Program-made: the position numbers and the translations under genes | Notes under the pieces: model-generated | Database searches by the model: none | What the model was told of the DNA's origin: nothing | Seen by the model: only the letters and a program-made list of their open reading frames with translations | Shown here: one piece after another, positions 17,055-25,930 of the stretch | Numbering within the stretch: position 1 is the stretch's first letter | Layout of the letters: every line of letters starts with the position of its first letter | Source: Ruminococcus sp. AF31-8BH | GTDB taxonomy: Bacteria > Bacillota > Clostridia > Lachnospirales > Lachnospiraceae | Reading direction: 5' to 3' | Length of the DNA stretch: 64,000 bases | NCBI RefSeq assembly: GCF_003460605.1 | Contig: NZ_QTVN01000009.1 | Coordinates: 14,778-78,777 of the forward strand

Positions 17055-17102
17055 GCAAAGTGGGGCGTGCAGATTGCAGGAATGATTTTTCAAACACGCT
17101 CT
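17055..17102 (-). repeat. 48-bp REP-like repeat, minus orientation
   Basis: Reverse complement of the element at 45244-45291 and 59812-59859, same length. The sequence starts AGAGCGTG, has AAATCATTCCTGCAAT in the middle and ends CCCCACTTTGC. On the plus strand it is part of a longer palindrome (17064-17134) in which GGCGTGCAGATT pairs with AATCTGCATGCC. It lies in the 424-base gene-free stretch between lepB and asnB. Confidence 0.75.
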
Positions 17103-17166
17103 AGATCTAAAATTATTTCTATAATCTGCATGCCTTATGTTACAGAAGGATTTTCCAAATGTCGTA

Positions 17167-17200
17167 TAAAATGCTGCACCCAGAAAAGTGCGGCATTTTA
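17167..17200 (+). terminator. Hairpin between lepB and asnB
   Basis: TAAAATGCTGCAC pairs with GTGCGGCATTTTA (one wobble) around an eight-base loop. There is no good T-run, so it may be a weak terminator. The remaining bases up to asnB hold a possible TACAAT -10 near 17271 and no T-box or other riboswitch I can recognise. Confidence 0.45.
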
Positions 17201-17447
17201 AGATGTACCGGCAAGACCATCAGGCAGGGAAAACTTATAATACATAATCAAAATGATTCTATGCTACAATAATCAAAACTTTAATTCTAAAGGAAACTGC
17301 CGTTTAAGCGGCAATACCATAATGATAAGTTCATTTTAGGACACGTTCTGTGTCATCTGCATTCTCAAGGGGAAGAGGAAGCGTAAAGGGAAAAGAAAAA
17401 TATATAGCTGTTTGCAGTTGGTGCAGCGGCAAAATACGGAGGAAGAC

Positions 17448-19337
17448 ATGTGTGGTATCTGTGGATTTACAGGTCGCAGGCAGGATCAGAAAGCAGTCAT
17501 TGAGAAGATGATGAAATCCATTGAACATAGGGGCCCGGACAGCGAAGGCTCTTTTTGTGGTGGAGAAATTACCCTGGGATTCAGACGACTTAGTATTATA
17601 GATTTGGAAGACGGGCAGCAGCCCATGGAAAGCGCAGACGGCAGTCTGCATATTGTATTTAACGGAGAAATTTATGATTATCAGGAATTGCGCGAGGAAT
17701 TAGAGACTGCTGGGATTACATTTCGCACCCATTCCGACACGGAGGTTCTGGTCAATACCCTTCAGCAGTACGGGGAAAAAGCCCTGGACAAGCTGCGGGG
17801 AATGTTTGGATTTGCGGTGTGGAATGAAAAAGAGCAGACTTTGATGCTTGCCCGGGACTTCTTTGGGATTAAGCCTGTGTATTATGCCCAGATTGGGGAA
17901 CATTTTGTATTTGCGTCTGAGATTAAGAGTATTCTTGCTTTTCCAGGCTATAAGAGGGAAGTGAATCAGCTGGCGCTGGAGCAGTATCTGTCTTTTCAGT
18001 ATTCTCCTCTGGAAGAGACCTTTTTCAAAGGGATTTACAAGCTGATGCCAGGCCATATTCTGCTCTATAAAGATGGAAAATATAAAATTAAAACATATTT
18101 TCAGCCAAGGCTTACGCCGGGAGTATGTCCTAATCTGCAGCCCCTTCAGAAACAGCTGTCAGACGTTCTGGAAGATTCCGTGAAGCATCACATGCTCAGT
18201 GATGTGGAAGTTGGTGCCTTTCTCTCTGGCGGCGTGGACTCTGGCTATCTGTCTGCCGCTTCAGGTGCAGACCAGGCTTTTACCGTAGGATTTGATGAAG
18301 GAAACCGCTACAACGAAGTCAGCAAGGCAGCAGAAGTTGCCAAGAAAGCCGGGCTGAAGCATCATGTAAAGATCATCTCCAAGCAGGAATTCTGGGATTC
18401 CCTTCCGGATGTAATGTATCACATGGATGAACCATTGGGAGACGCTTCCGCAATCGCCCTGTATTTTCTGTCCAGGGAAGCTGCCAAGCATGTGAAAGTA
18501 GTGCTCTCCGGTGAGGGAGCCGATGAGCTTTTCGGCGGCTACAATATCTATCGGGAACCAGAGTCTTTGAAAGCAGTATCCTGGATTCCATTCCAGGTTA
18601 GAAAGGCAATAGGCAGGCTGGCGGCGAAGCTTCCCGATGTCAAAGGTCGTGATTTCCTGATTCGTGCAGGAATGAAAGTAGAAGAGCGTTTCATCGGAAA
18701 CGCCTATATTTTCCGGGAGAAAGAGAAAAAACAGATTCTAAAAAATGGCATTACCGGGCCATCCACCCAGGAATTTTTACGCCCGTTTTATGAAGAGATA
18801 GAAGATTCAGACATTACTGGAACACCAGAAACGACTGGAATCAAAACAAAAAAATCATCTCGTAGACATCCTTTACAGGATATGGAGAAAATGCAGTCCA
18901 TCGACCTGAACTACTGGCTTCCCGGCGACATCCTCCAGAAAGCCGACAAGATGAGTATGGCTCATTCCCTGGAAGTGCGGGTGCCGTTCCTTGATAAGGA
19001 AGTCTTTGATCTGGCAGCCGGCCTTCCCAAAGACGCCAAGATTGCAGGTGGCACTACCAAATATATTTTCCGCAAAGCCGTATCCGGTTACATCCCCGAG
19101 GACACTGACGGCAGAAAAAAGCTGGGCTTTCCCATTCCCATCCGCGTATGGCTGCGGCAGGATGACTGGTACCAGATGGTGATGGAAATGTTCACATCCC
19201 GGGAAGCCGGGCAGTTTTTCCATACCGAGAAACTGGCAGAGCTTCTGAAAGACCACAAAGAAGGAAAAAAAGACAACAGCCGCAAGATCTGGACCGTCCT
19301 GGCTTTCCTGATCTGGTATCATCGCTTTTTCGTGTAG
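17448..19337 (+). CDS. asnB: Glutamine-hydrolysing asparagine synthetase
   Basis: Makes asparagine from aspartate, glutamine and ATP. 629 residues from ATG 17448, chosen because Cys must be the second codon (MCGICGF) to become the N-terminal nucleophile and because GGAGGAAG lies just upstream. The N-terminal glutaminase domain shows HRGPDSEG, FNGEIYDY and SDTEVL. The synthetase domain has the pyrophosphate loop SGGVDSG near residue 260 and LSGEGADELFGGYNIY near 360. The C-terminal part is intact (LEVRVPFLDKE). A slightly longer linker (residues 440-485) is seen. It appears to be a single-gene transcript. Confidence 0.95.
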   Translation: MCGICGFTGRRQDQKAVIEKMMKSIEHRGPDSEGSFCGGEITLGFRRLSIIDLEDGQQPMESADGSLHIVFNGEIYDYQELREELETAGITFRTHSDTEVLVNTLQQYGEKALDKLRGMFGFAVWNEKEQTLMLARDFFGIKPVYYAQIGEHFVFASEIKSILAFPGYKREVNQLALEQYLSFQYSPLEETFFKGIYKLMPGHILLYKDGKYKIKTYFQPRLTPGVCPNLQPLQKQLSDVLEDSVKHHMLSDVEVGAFLSGGVDSGYLSAASGADQAFTVGFDEGNRYNEVSKAAEVAKKAGLKHHVKIISKQEFWDSLPDVMYHMDEPLGDASAIALYFLSREAAKHVKVVLSGEGADELFGGYNIYREPESLKAVSWIPFQVRKAIGRLAAKLPDVKGRDFLIRAGMKVEERFIGNAYIFREKEKKQILKNGITGPSTQEFLRPFYEEIEDSDITGTPETTGIKTKKSSRRHPLQDMEKMQSIDLNYWLPGDILQKADKMSMAHSLEVRVPFLDKEVFDLAAGLPKDAKIAGGTTKYIFRKAVSGYIPEDTDGRKKLGFPIPIRVWLRQDDWYQMVMEMFTSREAGQFFHTEKLAELLKDHKEGKKDNSRKIWTVLAFLIWYHRFFV

Positions 19338-19450
19338 GCATCAAGTCAGGGTCAAAGATTTTTTGACTCTGATTTCTTATATATCGAAAATATAAACCCA
19401 ACAGTCATTTTTACCAAAATCTTTCCCGAAATCCCCGAAACTCATTATAT

Positions 19451-19465
19451 TGAGAATTATTCTCA
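19451..19465. promoter_or_regulatory. Fur-type 7-1-7 box
   Basis: TGAGAATTATTCTCA is a perfect inverted repeat in the 7-1-7 layout of Firmicute Fur boxes (TGATAATNATTATCA), differing at one symmetric position per arm. It lies just upstream of a probable -10 (TATGAT, 19499-19504) for the ABC exporter genes. Confidence 0.6.
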
Positions 19466-19512
19466 CCTTCCCACCTTTCCTTTTTCAGACAAAAGAAGTA
19501 TGATAAGAACAA

Positions 19513-19528
19513 GTTAGCATGGACTAAC
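19513..19528. promoter_or_regulatory. RTTAG-N6-CTAAY operator-like site, copy 1
   Basis: GTTAGCATGGACTAAC lies just downstream of the probable -10 and 30 bases before the exporter ATPase start. Five more sites of the same pattern occur in the iron island at 25-32 kb. The position would let a bound repressor block transcription. Confidence 0.6.
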
Positions 19529-19558
19529 AAAAGAGCAATCTGTCTGGGAGGAAGAGTT

Positions 19559-20257
19559 ATGTTTCTTGAAATTAAAGGATTAAAGAAAGGCTTCGGATCT
19601 GGCGACAGCAGGACAGAAGTACTGCGGGGAATTGATTTTTCCGTGGAAAAAGGAGAATTCTGCGTCCTTCTGGGACCATCCGGTTCCGGAAAATCCACAC
19701 TTTTGAATATTATCGGCGGAATTGATGAGCCGGACGAGGGCTACATTTCCATAAACGGGGAAAAAACAGGGGATATGAAAGAAAAGGCCCTGACCCTTTA
19801 CCGCAGGAAGCATCTTGGCTACGTGTTCCAGATGTACAATCTGATCCCAAATTTAAATGTCAAAGAAAACATTGAAGTAGGCGCATATCTGAGCAATAAG
19901 GCGCTGGATATTGACGAGCTTCTTCATACGTTGGGACTATACGAGCATAGGCATAAGCTGCCAAATCAGCTTTCCGGCGGACAGCAGCAGAGAACCGCCA
20001 TCGGCCGTGCCATTGTAAAAAATCCGGATATTCTTCTGTGTGATGAGCCAACAGGTGCCCTGGATTACAACACTTCCAAGGAAATTCTGAAGCTGATCGA
20101 GCAGGTAAACCAGAAATATGGAAATACCATCATCATGGTTACCCACAATGACGCCATCAAAAATATGGCAGACCGTGTGGTAAAGCTTCGCGACGGCCAG
20201 ATCCGCAGAAACTATCTCAATGAGTCAAAAGTCTCAGCAGACGATCTTGACTGGTAA
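19559..20257 (+). CDS. MacB/LolD-type ABC transporter ATPase
   Basis: 232-residue ATPase working with the FtsX-type permease that follows. Walker A is GPSGSGKST at about residues 39-47, the signature is LSGGQQQR, Walker B is ILLCDEPTGALD, and the switch His is in MVTHND. GGAGGAAG precedes ATG 19559. The gap to the permease is 11 bases. Family members power export or mechanical work at the membrane rather than uptake. The two operator-like sites upstream suggest control by metal status. Confidence 0.92.
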   Translation: MFLEIKGLKKGFGSGDSRTEVLRGIDFSVEKGEFCVLLGPSGSGKSTLLNIIGGIDEPDEGYISINGEKTGDMKEKALTLYRRKHLGYVFQMYNLIPNLNVKENIEVGAYLSNKALDIDELLHTLGLYEHRHKLPNQLSGGQQQRTAIGRAIVKNPDILLCDEPTGALDYNTSKEILKLIEQVNQKYGNTIIMVTHNDAIKNMADRVVKLRDGQIRRNYLNESKVSADDLDW

Positions 20258-20268
20258 GGCGGTGCACT

Positions 20269-22602
20269 ATGAGAAATCCATTGTGGAAACGTCTTCCAAG
20301 AGAGCTAAAAAGTGATTTTGGAAAATACATTGTAATCTTTCTGTTTATGACTTTGACCATCGGATTTGTATCCGGTTTTCTGGTTGCAGATGACAGTATG
20401 CTTGCAGCCTATGATGAGAGCTTTGAGAAATACAACATTGAGCATGGCAATTTTACCCTGTCCTCAGAAGCCAGCGAAAGCACAATAAAGAAAATTGAGG
20501 AAAAAGGAGATGTCCGTCTCTGTAAAAATTTTTACAGAGACGAGTCGGTGGATACGGATCTGGATGGAACGGAAAACGGAACCATCCGAATTTACCAGGA
20601 CCGTACGGATATGGACCTTGTATGCCTGATGAAAGGGGAAATGCCCCAGGCAAAGAATGAGATTGCCATTGACCGTATGTATGCGGACAACAACAGCCTG
20701 ACCGTAGGAGACAAGATCAAAGTTGGAGGTGAAGAACTGTCCATTACAGGACTGATAGCGTTATCCGACTACAGTTGTTTATTTTCCAACAACAGCGACA
20801 TGATGTTCGATGCAGTAAAATTCGGCGTTGCCATTATGACAGAAGAGGGGGCTGACCAGTTCGGCACTACCCATCTGGAATACCGCTATTCCTGGCAGTA
20901 CGCCAATGAGCCCAAGGATGACATCGAAGCCAAAAACATGTCCGAGGATTTCATTGATATTCTTGTAAAATACGCGAAGGTAACAGAAGTAATTCCGGGC
21001 TATGCGAACCAGGCCATTCATTTCACCGGGGATGATATGGGCAGCGATAAGGCGATGATGGAGGTTTTGCTTTATATTCTTATTGTGATCATTGCCTTTG
21101 TATTTGCGGTTACCATTAACAACACCATTGCAAAAGAGGCCTCTGTCATCGGAACCCTGCGTGCATCCGGCTATTCCAGAGGGGAACTGCTTCGCCATTA
21201 TATTTCCCTGCCAATCATCGTGACTGTGATTGCGGCGCTGCTTGGAAATGTGCTGGGATATACTGTTTTTAAGGGCATGTGTGCCGCTATGTATTACGGA
21301 AGCTACAGCCTTCCAACCTACGAGACCCGCTGGAATGCAGATGCATTTATTCTTACTACGGTGATTCCCGTAGTGCTGATGCTGGTGATCAATCTGCTTC
21401 TGATTTCCAGAAAGCTTCAGCTGTCACCCCTAAAATTCCTGCGTCATGATCTTAGCACTTCCCGCAGGAAAAAAGCAGTGCGTCTGCCTAATTTTAAATT
21501 TTTCAGCCGTTTTCGCCTGCGCATTATCCTGCAGAACAAATCCAGTTACCTGACCTTGTTTGTGGGAATCTTTTTTGCTAATGTACTGCTGCTGTTCGGA
21601 ATGATGATGAAGCCTCTTTTGGATCATTATCAGGAAGAAACTGTGGCGAATATGCTCGCGCCTTATCAGTATATTCTCAACGTACCGGAAGAGCCGGATG
21701 AGGATGAGAAATTTACTTTGATGGGAATGATCGAGAAGCTGTTGACTCCGTCCTTAAAAACCAATGAAGAATCCGCAGAAAAACTCTGCCTGGAATCTGT
21801 GAAAAACGTTGTGCCGGGAAAAGATGGAGAGACCATCACCGTTTATGGAATTGAAGATGACAGTGATTATGTAAGCACAGAACTGCCCACCGACGGCGTG
21901 CTGATTTCCGATGGCTATTCTGAGAAATATAAGGTAAAAAGCGGCGACACCATTTTACTGAAGGAGTCCTACGGAAACGAGGAATATGAATTAACTGTCC
22001 GGGGCATTTACCAGTATCCTGGTGCACTGGCTGTGTTCATGCCGGTTGATTCCTTCCGGAAGACATTTGGGAAAAGCGAAGATTACTTTAACGGATATTT
22101 TTCCCAGGAAAAGATCACGGATCTGGATGAGGATCTGATTGCAGCGACCATCACAGAAGATGATCTTACCAAAATCAGCCGTCAGCTGGATGTTTCCATG
22201 GGCGAGATGTTCCAGCTAATCAATGTTTTTTCTGTGATTCTGTTTGCATTGTTGATTTACCTGCTGACCAAGCTGATTATTGAGAAGAACGCAACGGCGA
22301 TTTCCATGGTAAAAATTCTGGGCTATCAGAATCGGGAAATCATGAGTCTGTATCTGACTTCTACCACGTGGGTAGTGGTTATTAGTATTTTACTTAGTCT
22401 GGTGCTATCCACCTGGACCATACATGGAATTTACAGTTATCTGATGTCCTCCTTCTCCGGCTGGCTGACCCTGTATCTGGAACCGAAGGTTTACCCGGAA
22501 ATGTTTGCCATGGGCATGGGCGCATATATATTGGTAGCGGTGCTTCAGTTTAGAAGAATCCGGAAGATTCCGATGGATGTAGCGCTGAAGAATGTGGAAT
22601 AA
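20269..22602 (+). CDS. FtsX-like ABC permease, large two-domain type
   Basis: 777-residue membrane protein. One helix lies near residues 20-40, followed by an outer domain (about 45-260), three helices at about 265-380 (a first FtsX domain, with KEASVIGTLRASGYSRGELLRH), a second N-terminal-type helix near 425, a second outer domain and three last helices with AISMVKILGYQNREIMSLY. This duplicated layout is typical of Firmicute export or antimicrobial-peptide transporters with unknown substrate. It is co-transcribed with the ATPase before it. Confidence 0.9.
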   Translation: MRNPLWKRLPRELKSDFGKYIVIFLFMTLTIGFVSGFLVADDSMLAAYDESFEKYNIEHGNFTLSSEASESTIKKIEEKGDVRLCKNFYRDESVDTDLDGTENGTIRIYQDRTDMDLVCLMKGEMPQAKNEIAIDRMYADNNSLTVGDKIKVGGEELSITGLIALSDYSCLFSNNSDMMFDAVKFGVAIMTEEGADQFGTTHLEYRYSWQYANEPKDDIEAKNMSEDFIDILVKYAKVTEVIPGYANQAIHFTGDDMGSDKAMMEVLLYILIVIIAFVFAVTINNTIAKEASVIGTLRASGYSRGELLRHYISLPIIVTVIAALLGNVLGYTVFKGMCAAMYYGSYSLPTYETRWNADAFILTTVIPVVLMLVINLLLISRKLQLSPLKFLRHDLSTSRRKKAVRLPNFKFFSRFRLRIILQNKSSYLTLFVGIFFANVLLLFGMMMKPLLDHYQEETVANMLAPYQYILNVPEEPDEDEKFTLMGMIEKLLTPSLKTNEESAEKLCLESVKNVVPGKDGETITVYGIEDDSDYVSTELPTDGVLISDGYSEKYKVKSGDTILLKESYGNEEYELTVRGIYQYPGALAVFMPVDSFRKTFGKSEDYFNGYFSQEKITDLDEDLIAATITEDDLTKISRQLDVSMGEMFQLINVFSVILFALLIYLLTKLIIEKNATAISMVKILGYQNREIMSLYLTSTTWVVVISILLSLVLSTWTIHGIYSYLMSSFSGWLTLYLEPKVYPEMFAMGMGAYILVAVLQFRRIRKIPMDVALKNVE

Positions 22603-22633
22603 GGAAAACAAAATAGAATATTGAGGGATTTCA

Positions 22634-22668
22634 GGCCGGACTCTTGATCTGACAGGAGCCCGGTTTGA
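22634..22668 (+). terminator. Weak terminator after ABC exporter
   Basis: GCCGGACTC and GGAGCCCGG form an interrupted stem followed by TTTGATTT. The pairing is imperfect. Confidence 0.4.
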
Positions 22669-22770
22669 TTTATTTATTGAGAGATTTATTCACAATTTCA
22701 TGTTGTGATTTTGGTCTGTTTCGTATATACTTTCCCTTGTAGCCCAAAGTGGATATTTTGTATCCGACAG

Positions 22771-22802
22771 GGGCATGCTGAATATGATCATTCAGCATGC
22801 CC
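22771..22802 (+). promoter_or_regulatory. Perfect hairpin in malic enzyme leader
   Basis: GGGCATGCTGAAT (22771-22783) and ATTCAGCATGCCC (22790-22802) form a 13-bp perfect stem with a six-base loop, 32 bases before the start codon and just upstream of the ribosome site. There is no immediate T-run, so it may be an mRNA stabiliser, an operator or an attenuator part. Confidence 0.65.
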
Positions 22803-22834
22803 GCCACAGTTTTTCAAGAAGAGGAGATACGAAC

Positions 22835-24007
22835 ATGGATTACGCAAAAGAATCCTTAAAAATGCACTATGAGTTAAAAGGTAAAATTGAAGTGGTATCA
22901 AGAGCAAAGGTTGATTCCAAGGATGCATTAAGCCTTGCCTACACCCCTGGTGTTGCCCAGCCTTGCCTTGAGATTCAGAAAGATATTAATAAAAGCTATG
23001 AGCTTACCAGACGCTGGAATACTGTTGCAGTTGTGACAGACGGTACTGCAGTTCTGGGACTTGGCGATATCGGTCCGGAGGCTGGCATGCCGGTTATGGA
23101 AGGAAAATGCGTTCTGTTTAAAGAGTTCGGTGATGTAGATGCCATTCCGCTTTGCGTGCGCAGCAAGGATGTAGATGAGATCGTGCAGACCGTCCGCCTG
23201 CTGGCAGGAAGCTTCGGCGGTGTGAATCTGGAGGACATTTCCGCACCAAGATGCTTTGAAATTGAGAAAAAGCTGAAAGAATGCTGCGATATCCCGATCT
23301 TCCATGATGATCAGCATGGAACAGCCGTTATCACTCTTGCCGGTGTGATCAATGCACTGAAAGTAGTTGGAAAGAAGATTGAAGACATTAAGATCGTTAC
23401 TTCCGGTGCAGGTGCTGCTGGTATTGCGATTATTAAGCTTCTGATTTCCATGGGACTTAAGAATGTCATTATGACAGACCGCCAGGGCGCTATTTATGAG
23501 GGACGCGAAGGTCTGAACCCGATCAAGGAAGAGATGGCAAAGATCACCAATGCCAATCATGAAAAGGGAACCTTAAGCGAAGTAATCAAAGGCGCAGATG
23601 TATTTATCGGTGTTTCCGCACCGGGAACCCTTACTCCGGATATGGTGCGCACCATGGCAAAAGACCCGATCATCTTTGCATGCGCGAACCCTACTCCTGA
23701 GATCTTCCCGGAGGAGGCTAAGGCAGCAGGTGCAGCCGTTGTATCCACCGGCCGCTCTGACTATCCAAACCAGGTAAACAACGTTCTGTGCTTCCCGGGA
23801 ATCTTCCGCGGTGCATTAGATGTCCGCGCTTCCGACATTAACGATGAGATGAAGATCGCCGCAGCTTACGCCATCGCAGGTCTTGTAAGCGATGAAGAGC
23901 TGTGCGCCGACTATATCCTCCCGGCTGCCTTCGACTCCCGCGTCAAAGACGCCGTTGCCAAAGCAACTGCAGAAGCAGCGATCAAGAGCGGCGTAGCAAG
24001 AATCTAA
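22835..24007 (+). CDS. NAD(P)-dependent malic enzyme
   Basis: Oxidatively decarboxylates malate to pyruvate. 390 residues, the short bacterial form without a phosphotransacetylase domain. Start 22835 follows AGGAG; an upstream in-frame ATG at 22775 lies inside the leader hairpin and is unlikely. Conserved blocks are SLAYTPGVAQPC, TDGTAVLGLGDIGPEAGMPVMEGK, FHDDQHGTAVI with metal-binding Asp residues, and the Rossmann motif SGAGAAGIAI near residue 190. The end (residues 325-390) is complete. A single-gene transcript is likely. Confidence 0.94.
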   Translation: MDYAKESLKMHYELKGKIEVVSRAKVDSKDALSLAYTPGVAQPCLEIQKDINKSYELTRRWNTVAVVTDGTAVLGLGDIGPEAGMPVMEGKCVLFKEFGDVDAIPLCVRSKDVDEIVQTVRLLAGSFGGVNLEDISAPRCFEIEKKLKECCDIPIFHDDQHGTAVITLAGVINALKVVGKKIEDIKIVTSGAGAAGIAIIKLLISMGLKNVIMTDRQGAIYEGREGLNPIKEEMAKITNANHEKGTLSEVIKGADVFIGVSAPGTLTPDMVRTMAKDPIIFACANPTPEIFPEEAKAAGAAVVSTGRSDYPNQVNNVLCFPGIFRGALDVRASDINDEMKIAAAYAIAGLVSDEELCADYILPAAFDSRVKDAVAKATAEAAIKSGVARI

Positions 24008-24043
24008 AGTATAAATTTTAAAGTAAAAACTTACCAGTAACCA

Positions 24044-24221
24044 GTGATTTTGCAAGGCATATTCGTGAGCAGGTCATTTCAGGAGCGCTCTTAACGGAAA
24101 CGAGATCCACTGCCTACGAAGACTTAACATCGAAGGCTCTCCTGAGATGTTTAGTCGTAGTTGGCAGTTAGCTCGGTGGAGTGTTGCGACGACCTGCGAT
24201 GAATATGCCTTGTGAAATCAC
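24044..24221. repeat. 178-bp multi-stem palindromic element
   Basis: Outer arms 24044-24075 and 24191-24221 pair around GGCATATTC / GAATATGCC and GTGATTT / AAATCAC. Inside, ACTGCCTACGAAGACTTAA pairs with TTTAGTCGTAGTTGGCAGT, and CATTTCAGGAG can pair with CTCCTGAGATG. The nested stems resemble a structured RNA or a non-autonomous mobile element. It fills the space between the convergent malic enzyme and S66 peptidase genes and its right end contains the stop codon of the latter. Confidence 0.65.
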
Positions 24222-25111
24222 GTACGGGTAATGGTATTATAAATCCTCTTATTCGCTTCCGCCGAATAAAGCTTCAAATGATGCCCAATCCGAATCGCCT
24301 TGGAATCCGTTCCATGTCCAATAAATTTGGTTTGCGCGATCGGCGTCCTTTTTTCTGCAAATTTCAGCACCAGTTCTGCCATATCCGGCTTGCATTCACT
24401 GGCCTCTATCTTCGTAAATGTCCCCAGCAAAATCCCGTTTACTTTTTTAAAAACTCCCATCTGACTAAGCTGGCTTAAGTAAGTCACCATCTGGGGAACC
24501 CCGCCGCCATAGGACTCCAGCAGCAGAATTTTCTCACGCATATCCGGCCAGAAAGGCGTTCCTGCAAGCTTCAAAAGACAGCGGATATTCCCGCCCACAA
24601 CCATGCCTTCCATATGCGTTCCCCGGACAAACTCACAGGGAAAATCATAAAGGGCAGAGCTTCCGCCAAGCACAGTCTCCAGAAAATCCGTAATCTGCTC
24701 CTGGCTGTGCTCATAAGTCAGATTTCGTACCTGATAAAGTACGGAAAATTTACCCGTGCGTGCATAAATAGCATTCAAAACAGTAGTCAGATCACTGTAT
24801 CCCCAGAAATGCTTTTTCCCATAGGCAATGGTCTGGAAATCCAGATAAGGCAGAATCTCATTGGCCAGATCCCCGCCGGACACATCGAAAATTTCCTCCA
24901 CAGAATCATCCCTGTAAAAATTCATTAACGCCTGGGCACGCTCCCTGGCAGTTCCGACCATCCCATTTTCATCCCCATACAGATAAGGGCTAAGCTCCGG
25001 CACAAACCCTGATTTCTCCAGAATCTGAACCAGCAGATCAACCGTTTCGGCCTGCTTTTGGTCAAGTCCGTTAGAGCAACAGACAATCCCAACTTTACTT
25101 CCCTGCTTCAT
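24218..25111 (-). CDS. S66 family LD-carboxypeptidase-like protein
   Basis: Serine peptidase family that includes muropeptide LD-carboxypeptidase and the microcin-C7 immunity protein MccF. 297 residues from ATG at 25111, chosen because GAAAGGA lies nine bases upstream; an upstream TTG at 25132 has none. The catalytic Ser is in WGYSDLT (Ser106), the Glu in LLLESYGG, and the His in FIGHGTDSKAIRIG near the C-terminus. The last codons (ending YNTITRT) run into the 178-bp palindrome, which supplies the stop. Confidence 0.9.
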   Translation of the reverse strand: MKQGSKVGIVCCSNGLDQKQAETVDLLVQILEKSGFVPELSPYLYGDENGMVGTARERAQALMNFYRDDSVEEIFDVSGGDLANEILPYLDFQTIAYGKKHFWGYSDLTTVLNAIYARTGKFSVLYQVRNLTYEHSQEQITDFLETVLGGSSALYDFPCEFVRGTHMEGMVVGGNIRCLLKLAGTPFWPDMREKILLLESYGGGVPQMVTYLSQLSQMGVFKKVNGILLGTFTKIEASECKPDMAELVLKFAEKRTPIAQTKFIGHGTDSKAIRIGHHLKLYSAEANKRIYNTITRT

Positions 25112-25354
25112 AAAAAAGAATCCTTTCTGCAATCAAAATACATGTAATTTTTCATATATTTTACCATTAAAAACTGTGCACTAAGCATAAAAACACACTC
25201 AGTCACAAATTTTTAGTTATTTCTTTATATTATAAACAAATATTTCCCATAATTCTACCATGTTCCCCAATGTTTCCGAAACAATTACAAAAATTCTGGG
25301 CAGAATCAACAAATTTTCAATGGAAAAAAATGAGAAAAAAGTGCAAATAAATTA

Positions 25355-25383
25355 TTGACAGCTTATATAAATTAGAATATACT
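25355..25383 (+). promoter_or_regulatory. Sigma-A promoter of the feo operon
   Basis: TTGACA (25355-25360), 17 bases, TATACT (25378-25383). It is in the 334-base stretch before feoA, which otherwise holds AT-rich sequence with no structure I can see. Confidence 0.8.
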
Positions 25384-25386
25384 AAT
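25371..25386. promoter_or_regulatory. RTTAG-N6-CTAAY operator-like site, copy 2 (feo)
   Basis: ATTAGAATATACTAAT covers the -10 hexamer of the feo promoter, the classic place for a repressor. Same 16-bp pattern as the site upstream of the FtsX exporter. Confidence 0.7.
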
Positions 25387-25445
25387 CAACGTAAGTGAAA
25401 CATAATAATAAATAGGTGTTTCTAAAGCACAAAAGGAAGGATGAT

Positions 25446-25658
25446 ATGATGCCGTTATCAATGGTAAACGAAGGAGAGCCGCAGGTGATCAAAAAAGTCG
25501 GCGGAAAAGAAGAAACCCGTAAATTTCTTGAGAATCTTGGATTTGTACAGGGAGCTACTGTAACTGTCGTCAGCGAGATTGGCGGTAACATGATCGTGAA
25601 TGTGAAGGATTCCCGAGTTGCCATTGGCAAAGATATGGCGAATCGGATCATGGTCTGA
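25446..25658 (+). CDS. feoA: FeoA family protein (first copy)
   Basis: Small SH3-like cytoplasmic partner of the ferrous iron transporter FeoB. 70 residues from ATG 25446, just after AAGGAAGGA; the ATG at 25449 is an equally possible start. The FeoA fold is visible in ENLGFVQGATVTVVSEIGGNMIVNVKDSRVAI split over several strands. A second feoA follows after 26 bases and feoB after that, all on one strand, so this is one operon. Confidence 0.9.
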   Translation: MMPLSMVNEGEPQVIKKVGGKEETRKFLENLGFVQGATVTVVSEIGGNMIVNVKDSRVAIGKDMANRIMV

Positions 25659-25684
25659 AATCCAGAAAAAAGGAGTCTAGTATT

Positions 25685-25906
25685 ATGAAAACATTAAGGC
25701 AAGTTGGCGTAGGCCAGACTGTCAAAGTGAAAAGACTGCACGGCGAGGGCCCGGTAAAGAGACGTATCATGGACATGGGAATCACCAAAGGTGTAGAGAT
25801 CTATGTACGTAAGGTTGCACCGCTCGGCGATCCTATCGAGGTAACCGTAAGAGATTACGAGCTGTCTCTGAGAAAAGTCGATGCAGAAATGATCGAGGTA
25901 GAATAA
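25685..25906 (+). CDS. feoA: FeoA family protein (second copy)
   Basis: 73-residue FeoA protein with the classical order KRRIMDMGITKGVEIYVRKVAPLGDP, then IEVTVRDYELSLRK. It is closer to the textbook FeoA pattern than the first copy. Two different FeoA proteins before one FeoB are common in Clostridia and suggest a heteromeric complex. AAAGGAG lies upstream of ATG 25685. Confidence 0.92.
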   Translation: MKTLRQVGVGQTVKVKRLHGEGPVKRRIMDMGITKGVEIYVRKVAPLGDPIEVTVRDYELSLRKVDAEMIEVE

Positions 25907-25930
25907 GCATCGGTCATTTTTTTACCTGGT

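Noticed and set aside
17201..17447. T-box or glutamine-type riboswitch before asnB
   Set aside because: No T-box core (TGGNACCGCG) and no other recognisable aptamer.
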